Of a stretch of DNA of 46,013 bases, positions 1 through 7,339 are shown piece by piece. This DNA is from an uncultured Ruegeria sp. (GTDB lineage Bacteria > Pseudomonadota > Alphaproteobacteria > Rhodobacterales > Rhodobacteraceae). The stretch covers positions 1 to 46,013 of the forward strand of contig NZ_CANMFF010000027.1 of the NCBI RefSeq assembly GCF_947497005.1, in the 5' to 3' direction. Every line of letters starts with the position of its first letter. The first letter of the stretch is position 1. The notes beneath the pieces were generated by a model. The model was not told the DNA's origin. It ran no database searches and saw only the letters and a list, made by a program, of their open reading frames with translations. The position numbers and the translations under genes are program-made.

Positions 1-158
1 TCGCATGTGATGTCGACAATATAGACAAGAGCGCCAGACTTGCCTGCACTTAGTTGTCGGTGAAAGTAGATTTCACCCTTTACCGACCAGCGGTCAGTTA
101 TCAATGGCAGAAGCTCTTTGTAGGCTTCCGGCCAAGAGAGATCGTCGATGGCGGGCAT
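1..158 (-). CDS. Partial protein, N-terminus only, function not recognised
   Basis: The reading frame starts at an ATG whose complement is at 156-158 and runs off the left edge, giving about 52 residues beginning MPAIDDLSWPEAYKELL. A GGAG-like ribosome site lies a few bases upstream of the start. The segment with SAGKSGALVYIVDI resembles the glycine-rich first strands of kinase-like or ternary-complex-associated domains found in large signalling and conflict proteins, but that is only an impression. The gene body lies outside the window. It is divergent from the cyclodeaminase gene at 574, with a 415-base gap between them. Confidence that it is a real gene is fair; its function is unknown. 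Confidence 0.55.
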   Translation of the reverse strand, partial: MPAIDDLSWPEAYKELLPLITDRWSVKGEIYFHRQLSAGKSGALVYIVDITC

Positions 159-328
159 TAACAACACTCCGCAGAAGTACCGCCAAGGACTGTGTAATTC
201 TGCGCGGCGGAACTGTCCTTTTGTATGATACACATGCAAACGCGTGAACCAAGTCGTTTGGATGCACTGGTCATAGTTTTCTGCGCGATGGTTGAACCTG
301 CCCAGTGAAAGCTCAATGCACCGCAAGA

Positions 329-398
329 TGCTCGAATGTCCGCTTTTGAGCAGTTGTGAAGCAGTCTTGACGCATCGGTGAAGTTCTCCTTTGGGCCG
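329..398 (+). repeat. 71-bp dispersed repeat, copy 1 (70 bp, diverged)
   Basis: The copy keeps the family's GAATGTCCG block near its start and GGGCCG at its end, but the middle is diverged. It sits in the 415-base gap between the divergent genes at 158 and 574. I see nothing else in that gap except the expected promoters. Confidence 0.6.
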
Positions 399-573
399 TC
401 CTCGACGAGGCGCGGTGGCTCAAGGGTTCACATGCTGCGTCCGCACCGAGGTCTGCAAGGAACCCTCTTTGCCAGATTTCCGTTTCGCGGCGAAAGTCTG
501 GTTCGCGACTTCGCGGATGACACTACAGTAGGCTATGCAATACCGTTCGCATACGCGCTAAGGAGTAGTTGCA

Positions 574-1539
574 ATGGGCACCTTGGTTGTCACCGAAGCA
601 GAGTTGAGAAATTGTCTTCCGATAGACAAAGGGTCGTTGGGCGCAACCGAGCGGTCCTTTTCGTGGATTTCGGAAGGGCGTATTTCAATGCCGCCAGTTA
701 TGCATATCGACATTGATGAGGATAGTGCTGTCGACACAAAGGGCGCTTTTGTGAATGGCATTGAGCATCTTGCTGTCAAAATCGCCACCGGCTTCTTTCG
801 GAACCCGCAGATCGGACTGCCCAGTTGCAGTAGTATCATCGCTTTGATGAGCGCAAAGACAGGTGCCTTTGATTGTATATTCCTAGACAACGGATATTTG
901 ATGAACCTGCGCACCGGACTTGCCGGTGCGGTGGCTGCAAAGTACCTGGCACCCCAAGAAACCAAAACTGTCGGCGTGGTCGGCACAGGCGTTCAGGCCC
1001 GATATCAGATTGAAAGCCTCGCCCTTGTGCGTAGATTCGAACGCCTTCTGGTTTATGGGCGCAGCGCGGCATCTGTTTCGAGCTACTGTACTGAAATGAC
1101 AAGTCTACTTGGAATTCCGGTGGAACCCTGCCAGTCCCTCGCGGATTTGGTGACGTCTGCGCAAGTTGTCGTCACTACGACCCCTGCGACGGAGCCAATC
1201 ATTATGGCCGAATGGCTTCACACTGACTTGCACATCACTGCCATGGGGTCAGATTTACCAGGTAAACAAGAACTACATTCGAACGTACTCGAGCGCGCAA
1301 ACGTCGTGGTTTGTGATGTGATTGATCAGTGCGTCATCGGCGGCGAGCTTCAGAATTTAGGCGAAGGCAGCAGAAAAGTATTAGAACTCGGTTCAATCAT
1401 TTCAGGAGCGGACCAATTTTCGCGCCCAACTGGTGCCGTGACGATCTGCGACTTGACGGGAACTGGCGCACAGGACACCGCGATCGCGGTAGAAGCCTTT
1501 TACCGTGTGAAGGCTGCTAAATTGGGAACTTCGCTCTGA
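574..1539 (+). CDS. Ornithine cyclodeaminase / mu-crystallin family protein (EutC-like)
   Basis: The 321-residue protein has the OCD/mu-crystallin layout: an N-terminal dimerisation part and a Rossmann NAD(P)-binding part. The dinucleotide motif VGVVGTGVQARYQ is near residues 132-144, and the family-typical stretches MPPVMHID and ICDLTGTGAQDTAIA are visible. Family members catalyse NAD-dependent deamination, cyclisation or imine reduction. The AMGSDLPGK and DLTGTGAQDTA segments resemble the EutC cyclodeaminases of ectoine utilisation, but no eut genes flank it, so the substrate is open. AAGGAG just upstream supports the ATG at 574. It stands alone: a short gap precedes a cyclase gene on the same strand. 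Family assignment is firm; the EutC link is tentative. Confidence 0.85.
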   Translation: MGTLVVTEAELRNCLPIDKGSLGATERSFSWISEGRISMPPVMHIDIDEDSAVDTKGAFVNGIEHLAVKIATGFFRNPQIGLPSCSSIIALMSAKTGAFDCIFLDNGYLMNLRTGLAGAVAAKYLAPQETKTVGVVGTGVQARYQIESLALVRRFERLLVYGRSAASVSSYCTEMTSLLGIPVEPCQSLADLVTSAQVVVTTTPATEPIIMAEWLHTDLHITAMGSDLPGKQELHSNVLERANVVVCDVIDQCVIGGELQNLGEGSRKVLELGSIISGADQFSRPTGAVTICDLTGTGAQDTAIAVEAFYRVKAAKLGTSL

Positions 1540-1750
1540 AAAGAGTCAGAAGCTGGTATCCACTTCCACGTACCGGACGGCAGCTTCCGCCCGCATACCA
1601 GATGTAACAGATTTCACTGAATGACCGTTTCTGAGCTCCAGGCAGTCGTTCAAATGCTATGTGGCGTGTCTGAAATTCAGGCGAAATCATAATCATCGCA
1701 ACCAACGACGCAGACTATGCGTGCTAGTTAAACTGCCGTAACTTGACCAC

Positions 1751-2842
1751 ATGCCAAAGCCAGAGATCAGAAAACTTGCTGCTATCGTTTCGATCGATGT
1801 CGTGGGATACTCGGGCCTTATGCAAAGAGACGAAGCAGGCACTCTGACGCGGCTCGGCATGTATTTTGACGGCATCGTGTCACGTCTGGTCTCGACTCAT
1901 AACGGGCGTGTAGTCAAATCGATGGGCGACGGCCTACTGATTGAGTTTCCTACTGCTGTTGATGCGGTCGCTTGCGCGCTGGAAGTCCAGACGGTTATGG
2001 CTGAACGTGAAGCTGATAACGCGGGTAAACAAAAAATCACCTTTCGTATTGGCGTAAATCTTGGTGATATTGTTGTCATAGGCGACGATATCTTTGGCGA
2101 CGGTGTCAATCAGGCGTCCCGACTTCAAGAAATTGCCAAACCCGGTGAGCTCTGCGTCTCCGGGAGCGTCTTGGACCAAGTCAAAGAAAAGATTGAGCAT
2201 TCGTTTGTAGATATTGGCCATCGAAAGCTGAAAAACATCGTTCAGCCTGTCCGCGCTTATCGTTCGACTTTGACAGCTTCCGGTGAAGAGGCGAAGCCAA
2301 TTGGGTGGCCTTTCCTCACAGCGGCGAAAAGTGAACCGGTCACTGCAGGTGGATGTCTGTGCGGCGCAATTCGGTATCAGGTCTGGTCTCTGCCAGTTGC
2401 AGTCGGTTTTTGCCATTGCAGGCATTGCCAACTGGCTCTTGGCTCTCCTGTGAATGCATGGGCGATTTTTGAGAAGCCAAATGTGACTTTCGAGGGTGAG
2501 GAACCCGGTTTGTATGCTTCTTCGAAGCTCTCTGAGCGAGCCTTTTGCAAGAATTGCGGGACGAGCATTTATACCGACATTAGCGACATCGGGTATTATT
2601 CAATCCGGGTTGGAACACTGGACAACCCAGCCGATTTTCCACCCGAACTGCACTATGGAGTGGAAAGTCAAATCCCGTGGGTCGACATACATGACGACTT
2701 ACCCAGAATTAGAACAGAAGAAGATCTGCGGATGTCCTCTCGTTGGGTTTCTGTAGGCGAACCAAGTTCTGGACCAACACCGTCGTCTTCTGAGACGCGC
2801 GTTGCCAACAGGCAAAAAAGAAAGAAGTCCGATCAGACCTGA
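1751..2842 (+). CDS. Class III adenylate/guanylate cyclase fused to a GFA (CENP-V) zinc domain
   Basis: Residues 1-175 form a class III cyclase catalytic domain: metal-binding aspartates D16 (in SIDVVGYS) and D60 (in SMGDGLLIEF), and N120/R124 in the GDGVNQASRL motif. Residues about 198-330 form a GFA/glutathione-dependent formaldehyde-activating-type domain with its zinc cysteines all present: C202 and C204, C221, C223 and C226, C266 and C269. The C-terminus is basic and low-complexity. The cyclase half would make cAMP or cGMP; GFA domains bind zinc and in some members bind glutathione adducts. Cyclases usually pair with TPR, TolB-like or membrane modules, so this pairing is odd and suggests a small-molecule or thiol sensor. 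The frame is continuous across the junction, so it is a true fusion unless the assembly is wrong. Confidence 0.85.
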   Translation: MPKPEIRKLAAIVSIDVVGYSGLMQRDEAGTLTRLGMYFDGIVSRLVSTHNGRVVKSMGDGLLIEFPTAVDAVACALEVQTVMAEREADNAGKQKITFRIGVNLGDIVVIGDDIFGDGVNQASRLQEIAKPGELCVSGSVLDQVKEKIEHSFVDIGHRKLKNIVQPVRAYRSTLTASGEEAKPIGWPFLTAAKSEPVTAGGCLCGAIRYQVWSLPVAVGFCHCRHCQLALGSPVNAWAIFEKPNVTFEGEEPGLYASSKLSERAFCKNCGTSIYTDISDIGYYSIRVGTLDNPADFPPELHYGVESQIPWVDIHDDLPRIRTEEDLRMSSRWVSVGEPSSGPTPSSSETRVANRQKRKKSDQT

Positions 2843-2866
2843 GACAGTGAGTAACGGCAACTTTGT

Positions 2867-2977
2867 CCGCATTCCCGTCATAACCTAAGACACCGATATG
2901 CTCCCGCAGCGAAGGTCTGGAATGTGGGCTGCGAACGCGGCATTTCGACCCTCGGTCGAGTGACCGGTTTGGGCCGC
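2867..2977 (+). repeat. 71-bp dispersed repeat, copy 2, inside a 111-bp extended unit
   Basis: The 71-bp core spans 2906-2976. With 39 extra bases upstream it matches 22959-23069 at 108 of 111 positions, counted by eye. The unit contains GGTCGAGTGACC, which can fold into a small hairpin. It lies between convergent genes (cyclase-GFA and SDR), so it could act as a bidirectional transcription end. Confidence 0.85.
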
Positions 2978-3076
2978 TTTCAAAAAACGACCCTTACTGC
3001 GCGCTGCAATCACATTGCCGCGTCCTCTTGGCCCAACCGGTGTGCATTTGCTTTGCAGGTGCCGGTGGCAATGGGA

Positions 3077-4030
3077 TCAGAGTTTCCACTTAAATCCCAC
3101 AGCCTTTTCAGACACCTCCCAGAGACGCGACATGACAGCTTTGTCATGGGCGTGGGCGTTCAGTGTGCCTTTGCCGACAGGACCGATCGCTTCCATACGG
3201 CCCGTCGGGCCGTAGAGGGCGCGTTGCTCGGTTAGGGCCTCTTCTGTCGCGCACATGACTTCTGGGTATGAGCCCTGTTCCGCAGTCTGTACCATCGGCG
3301 TCTTGGTCATCAGCCACCAGATGAACCGCATTGTACGGCTACCGCTGGTGGTGATCAGCGATGTGGCTGACGAGCCCGGATGACAGACGAAAACCTCGAT
3401 ATCCGTGCGCCCCGCAGCAGCCAGTCGGTCCTGCAATTCGTAGGCAAACATCATCTGCGCCAGTTTGCTCTGGGAATATGCAGTGTTTGCGCCGTAGCCC
3501 TCATCCCAGTTCATGTCATCGAACTTGACGGTCTTGAGGCCCATGTTGTAGCCGAGGCTGGCGACGACCACGACGCGGCCTTTGCTTTCGGCGATGCGGT
3601 CAAAAAGCAAACCGTTGAGCAGAAAGTGTCCGTAGTGATTGGTGCCAAGCTGGCTTTCGAACCCGTCTACGGTCAGCTTGCGGGTCGGCACCTGCGCGAT
3701 AGCCGCGTTGTTGATCAGTGCGTCGATGCGGGGCACGGTCTTCAAGACTTCTTCTGCCGCCTCGCGCACACTGTCCAGGATTGACAGATCCATGCGGATG
3801 AAGCTCACGTCGGCTTTCGCGCCGAATTCCTGTTTCAGGTCCGCAATCGCCACCTCGGATTTCTCGGCCGAGCGGTTCAGCATCACCACTTTCGCGTTCT
3901 TCTTCAGAAGAATGCGCGCGGCTTGAAAGCCTGCGCCAGCGTTGGCGCCGGTGACGACATAGGTCTTGCCTGACTGGTCGACGAGACGTTCGGGTGTCCA
4001 GCCTTTAGGGCCAAATGTCGTATCTGCCAT
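3077..4030 (-). CDS. Short-chain dehydrogenase/reductase (SDR), protochlorophyllide-reductase-like subgroup
   Basis: A 317-residue classical SDR, slightly long as in the retinol-dehydrogenase/protochlorophyllide-reductase-like subgroup. The cofactor motif TGANAGAG is at residues 28-35, the NNAA structural motif at 107-110, the catalytic serine near S158, and the YSQSK active site at Y185/K189. It should catalyse NADP(H)-dependent carbonyl/alcohol oxidoreduction in the cytoplasm; the substrate is unknown. It is divergent from the AraC-family gene at 4192, and the shared intergenic region holds a 9-bp inverted repeat. The common arrangement of an AraC regulator next to its SDR target suggests it is controlled by that neighbour. 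Its 3' end faces the cyclase-GFA gene across a dispersed repeat. Confidence 0.9.
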   Translation of the reverse strand: MADTTFGPKGWTPERLVDQSGKTYVVTGANAGAGFQAARILLKKNAKVVMLNRSAEKSEVAIADLKQEFGAKADVSFIRMDLSILDSVREAAEEVLKTVPRIDALINNAAIAQVPTRKLTVDGFESQLGTNHYGHFLLNGLLFDRIAESKGRVVVVASLGYNMGLKTVKFDDMNWDEGYGANTAYSQSKLAQMMFAYELQDRLAAAGRTDIEVFVCHPGSSATSLITTSGSRTMRFIWWLMTKTPMVQTAEQGSYPEVMCATEEALTEQRALYGPTGRMEAIGPVGKGTLNAHAHDKAVMSRLWEVSEKAVGFKWKL

Positions 4031-4101
4031 TTTCTGTCTCCTGCCAGTCCAAGCTGGCGGTTTCGGGTGCTATTGTCTGAAAGCACAGATAGAACCAGGC
4101 T

Positions 4102-4140
4102 GGGCAAGTAAACAGGCGATATCCTCTCGACTACTTGCCC
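4102..4140. promoter_or_regulatory. 9-bp inverted repeat, arms 30 bp apart: candidate AraC-family operator
   Basis: GGGCAAGTA at 4102-4110 is repeated exactly, inverted, as TACTTGCCC at 4132-4140. The arm starts are 30 bp apart, close to three helical turns, which places both sites on one DNA face. It lies between the divergent SDR and AraC-type genes. The operator role is inferred from position and symmetry. Confidence 0.5.
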
Positions 4141-4191
4141 ATTCGTCTCAACTTCATTGCAAAGATGAAAGTCCTCTGCCAGCTAGAGCGC

Positions 4192-5082
4192 ATGAGCAAA
4201 GAACAGATCAAAGACCTTATCGAGCGCCGTCTGCCCAAGGCAGGCCTTGTCGACACCGCGTTTGAGGGCGTCCAGCTATTCCGGGTGACCGAGGCTATTC
4301 CTTGCGTGCCCGCCGTCTACGAGCCTACAGTCGTGGCCATCCTCAACGGCACCAAGGAAGCTGTACTGGACGGTGAGCACCACATCTACGGCAGTGACAA
4401 ATACCTGCTGTGCCCAATGACGCTACCAGTCGAGGCGGGCACGCCACACGCTTCTGAAGAGAATCCTCTGCTCGGCGTAGTGATCACTTTGGCGCCACGA
4501 GTGATGCGCGCGCTCACCATGGAGATAGAGACGGCTGCCGGTGGCATTAGACAGTCTCAGGGCGGAGCGTCGTCGGCTTTGGCATTGGCGTCTTGGGATA
4601 TTGGGTTCACACAGGCTCTGTTGCGACTTCTCAAGCTGCTCGACAACCCGGTTGATCTAGAAGTCCTTGGACCGGGACGACTGCGCGAATTGTGTTACGC
4701 GGTGCTCATGGGCGAGGCCGGGGTCGCCGCAAGACGTGCCTTTGGCATCGGCAACGAAATCGCGCGCACCATCGACTACCTCGCGAACCACCTGAACGAA
4801 CAGGTCACCATCGACGACATGGCCGATCATGTGGGTATGAGCCGCGCAGTCTTCCATCGGAGGTTCAAGGAAGCCACGACAATGTCCCCAATACAGTTTG
4901 TGAAATCGATGCGGCTGAACAACGCAGCGATGAAGATCGCCGAAGGAAAGACAGTGTCCGAGGCGGCCTGGGACGTGGGCTATCAAAGCTCCTCTCAGTT
5001 CAGCCGCGAGTTCAAGCGGATGTACGGCCAGTCGCCCCGACAATGGAGCAACGCGTCGCAGGTGCCTCAACGATTGAACTAA
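4192..5082 (+). CDS. AraC-family transcriptional regulator
   Basis: A roughly 296-residue regulator with an N-terminal AraC_N-type ligand domain (PAVYEPTVVAILNG and GSDKYLLCPMTLPVE are typical) and a C-terminal double helix-turn-helix (TIDDMADHVGMSRAVFHRRFKE and VSEAAWDVGYQSSSQFSREFKR). The frame stays open back to a TTG at 4135, but that codon lies inside the inverted-repeat arm. The homology-like N-terminus starts at the ATG at 4192 (MSKEQIKDLIERRL), so I prefer 4192; the ATG at 4165 is the alternative. It probably controls the divergent SDR gene and itself. The inducer cannot be told. Members of this subfamily often sit beside SDR or aldo-keto reductase genes. Confidence 0.9.
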   Translation: MSKEQIKDLIERRLPKAGLVDTAFEGVQLFRVTEAIPCVPAVYEPTVVAILNGTKEAVLDGEHHIYGSDKYLLCPMTLPVEAGTPHASEENPLLGVVITLAPRVMRALTMEIETAAGGIRQSQGGASSALALASWDIGFTQALLRLLKLLDNPVDLEVLGPGRLRELCYAVLMGEAGVAARRAFGIGNEIARTIDYLANHLNEQVTIDDMADHVGMSRAVFHRRFKEATTMSPIQFVKSMRLNNAAMKIAEGKTVSEAAWDVGYQSSSQFSREFKRMYGQSPRQWSNASQVPQRLN

Positions 5083-5105
5083 GGGTCACCTTTCACTGCC
5101 GGCTT

Positions 5106-5176
5106 GCAGCGAATGTCCGGAAAGCGGGCTGCGACTGCAGCATTCTGGTCCATAGTTGAGTGACCGGTAAGGGCCG
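5106..5176 (+). repeat. 71-bp dispersed repeat, copy 3
   Basis: A full-length copy starting GCAGCGAATGTCCGG and ending GGGCCG. It includes the hairpin GCTGC-GACT-GCAGC. It lies between the convergent AraC-family and secreted-protein genes. The rest of the gap to 5408 shows nothing recognisable. Confidence 0.85.
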
Positions 5177-5408
5177 TTCCCCATCCGAGCGACGCAGGCC
5201 TGCCAGCAAGATGCTGCGTTGCATCCGAAGTCAACTGTGAGCCCGATTTGATCGATGCCGCACTCTGCACGAAGGTCAGCTTTTCAAGACTTAGAGTTGC
5301 TCTAACTCGCTACCCAAACCGTTGTGTGACAAAATACGCTAGTGCAATCGCCGACGTCGCGCGCAGGCGTAGCGCCGCTTCAACACTCTGAGGAAACACT
5401 GTTGGCAT

Positions 5409-6536
5409 TCAGTTTTTTGGTGCCAATTTGGTTTGAATGACGAACTGAGTGACCGGATCAACGTCTTCGTTTTCGAGCAAGTTTGCGAACTGGCTGTCCA
5501 GACGTTTCTCATTCCAATCGCGCATGGCAATCGCAATCTCCAAAGCCGACGAGTGATCCTGTTCCAACTCGCGGGAAAAAATCCTGATGATCTGATTTCT
5601 GAGGGCAGGTGACACTGTACCGGAGTCAGCCAAGGCGCGAATGAGAGATCGTTTATGGTCCTGTTTGAGGTTTGCTGACCCTAACGCGGCGTCGACAGCC
5701 ATGATCGCGTCTGACCCATCGACAGATATCCCAGCCAGAGCCCGATCATACGCATATCCCGAGCCTTGAAGAACCGACCCGGGATAACGTGATCGGACAA
5801 TTTTTCTGGCTTTGTCATCATCGACCTGCAGGCCCAGCAATCGGATCGCGATCGGGACAAAGCTCATGCGAGTAAGACTGTCGAACTCGCGCAACAACGC
5901 GTCTGCCGCAACTGTGTTACGCAACGTCTGGATGCTTGCGTAAGGTGCACGGTCGATTTCTATTAGGGCAGTATCTCTTAGCACCCGATCTTCGTGCGAA
6001 ACGTATCGGGCAAAAAACGCAACGTGCGCATTGGATGCCGTAGTGCGGCCCTGCCACAGCTCGGCTTCGGTCCAAAGCGCTTCCAAGAATTTTTCGCGCT
6101 CGGGGGTCAGCGTGAATATCCTTGTCCACTTGCGTGACAAGCCGCGTCTGGCACCATCCTTGGCAAGTGTTCCGTAAGTCAGCAGAACTGACATCTCGGG
6201 GTCAGCGCGGAAGGCAGCGCAGGTTGTGCTGTCGATCAAGAATGGAATTTCAGGAAATCTCTCCAGATCGTCCGATGTGCCTTTAATGATCTGACGCGGG
6301 GCAAACTTGAATGGATTGTCCTGCGCTGGTCCTGCCATGACGACGACGTCGGCCGTGATCAAATGATCCGCAAGTGAGGCCTCGGGCAGCGTGACGCACA
6401 CTTGGCATGCCAAAGCCGAACGCGAATCAAATAGTCCAAAACAGAAGATCGAAACAAGTATGAAAACCCTTGAAAAGGCCGGGGGCAGCTTATTCCAAGA
6501 TTGGCTACGGTTATGACATGCAGCAGCACGCATCAC
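5409..6536 (-). CDS. Secreted protein of unknown function with a CQVC start
   Basis: A 375-residue protein. A hydrophobic segment near residues 23-40 followed by SALACQVC looks like a signal peptide, so the protein should be periplasmic or surface-exposed. The mature N-terminus (CQVC, then ADVVVMAG, a RQIIKG stretch and a later Cys) recalls netrin/TIMP-like domains in which an early Cys pair is disulphide-bonded, but this is only a resemblance. The C-terminal half is rich in short helices and may be HEAT-like. It starts one base after the stop of the Crp/Fnr-type gene, so the two are almost certainly co-transcribed. It may belong functionally with the divergent DUF3604 gene cluster. No enzyme motif is recognised. 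Confidence 0.75.
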   Translation of the reverse strand: MMRAAACHNRSQSWNKLPPAFSRVFILVSIFCFGLFDSRSALACQVCVTLPEASLADHLITADVVVMAGPAQDNPFKFAPRQIIKGTSDDLERFPEIPFLIDSTTCAAFRADPEMSVLLTYGTLAKDGARRGLSRKWTRIFTLTPEREKFLEALWTEAELWQGRTTASNAHVAFFARYVSHEDRVLRDTALIEIDRAPYASIQTLRNTVAADALLREFDSLTRMSFVPIAIRLLGLQVDDDKARKIVRSRYPGSVLQGSGYAYDRALAGISVDGSDAIMAVDAALGSANLKQDHKRSLIRALADSGTVSPALRNQIIRIFSRELEQDHSSALEIAIAMRDWNEKRLDSQFANLLENEDVDPVTQFVIQTKLAPKN

Positions 6537-6537
6537 T

Positions 6538-7236
6538 CTATTCCTCGACCACGCGCCGCAACCCGTCCAAATCGACTAAGACGGTGCGACCATATTCCAG
6601 ACGTATCAGGCCTTCGGTTGCCATTTCCCCCAAATAAACAGAGATCTTGGACAGGGCGATGTTCGACAGGTCCGCAAGTTCCTGCTGGCTGGCAACAACG
6701 GTGTCTGTCGGTTCAGCGCCCTGCAAAACGCCACGCCATCCGCCCAATCGCAAAAGCGCGGCAGCGATGCGTTTTCGGGTATTTCGTTGTGCAAGGTCGT
6801 TGGCCGCGGACATGGCCAGCAGTTGGTTCATCGAACTGAGGCGGGCAAATGCCTCCCACAGATCAGGGCGCGCATTTGCCAGTGGCCGAAATCGGGAATA
6901 CGCGATCCTGACCAGTCTGACATCGCCTGCTGCCTTCATCTCAACCAAACCGTCAACATCAAGCAACAACTCTGATTCACCAAACCAGGCACCAGGGTGG
7001 TGGATATGACCCAGGACCGGCTCCATTTCTGTCAGTGTGAGACGGACCTGAACCTTTCCCGAAACAGTTCCGTAAAGCGAATTCTGGGGCCCGCCAATTG
7101 CGTAAATCGTTTCCTTATCCTTGTACGCAACGATTTCCGAAATCTGCTCGAGTTTTTCTAAGCTTCCTTGAGATACGCCTGCTAGCCACGCTGAAGAAAA
7201 GATAGGGTAAAATGCATCTTTAGATTTCTTCTTCAT
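6538..7236 (-). CDS. Crp/Fnr-family transcriptional regulator without cysteines
   Basis: A 232-residue regulator. It has an N-terminal cyclic-nucleotide-binding-type beta-roll (KETIYAIGGPQNSLYGTVSGKV, then HIHHPGAWFGESELLLD) and a C-terminal winged helix of the Crp type (SQQELADLSNIALSKISVYLGEM). It contains no cysteine, so it cannot hold the Fe-S cluster of FNR. The effector may be a cyclic nucleotide or another small ligand; whether the nucleotide-contacting residues are intact cannot be judged by eye. It is divergent from the first DUF3604 gene, with a 14-bp palindrome between them, so it is a likely regulator of that cluster. Its downstream partner is the secreted protein ending at 5409. 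Four cyclase genes in this window could in principle supply a ligand. Confidence 0.9.
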   Translation of the reverse strand: MKKKSKDAFYPIFSSAWLAGVSQGSLEKLEQISEIVAYKDKETIYAIGGPQNSLYGTVSGKVQVRLTLTEMEPVLGHIHHPGAWFGESELLLDVDGLVEMKAAGDVRLVRIAYSRFRPLANARPDLWEAFARLSSMNQLLAMSAANDLAQRNTRKRIAAALLRLGGWRGVLQGAEPTDTVVASQQELADLSNIALSKISVYLGEMATEGLIRLEYGRTVLVDLDGLRRVVEE

Positions 7237-7292
7237 CGCAATTACCCCATTTGGGAAAGTATTTTGAAAACTGTTCTGTTAGCTTTGCCCAA

Positions 7293-7306
7293 TAACGTTC
7301 ACGTTA
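7293..7306. promoter_or_regulatory. 14-bp palindrome between Crp/Fnr gene and DUF3604 cluster: candidate operator
   Basis: TAACGT-TC-ACGTTA is a perfect 6-bp inverted repeat with a 2-base spacer. It lies 34 bases before the DUF3604 start and 57 bases before the regulator start. It does not match the FNR consensus TTGAT-N4-ATCAA. Binding by the adjacent regulator is inferred only. Confidence 0.4.
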
Positions 7307-7339
7307 CAATAACATAGTTACCTGATAATAAACGATATT

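Noticed and set aside
1553..1601. CTGGTAT and ATACCAG pair after the cyclodeaminase
   Set aside because: Seven-base arms 35 bases apart with no T-run; too weak to call a terminator or operator.
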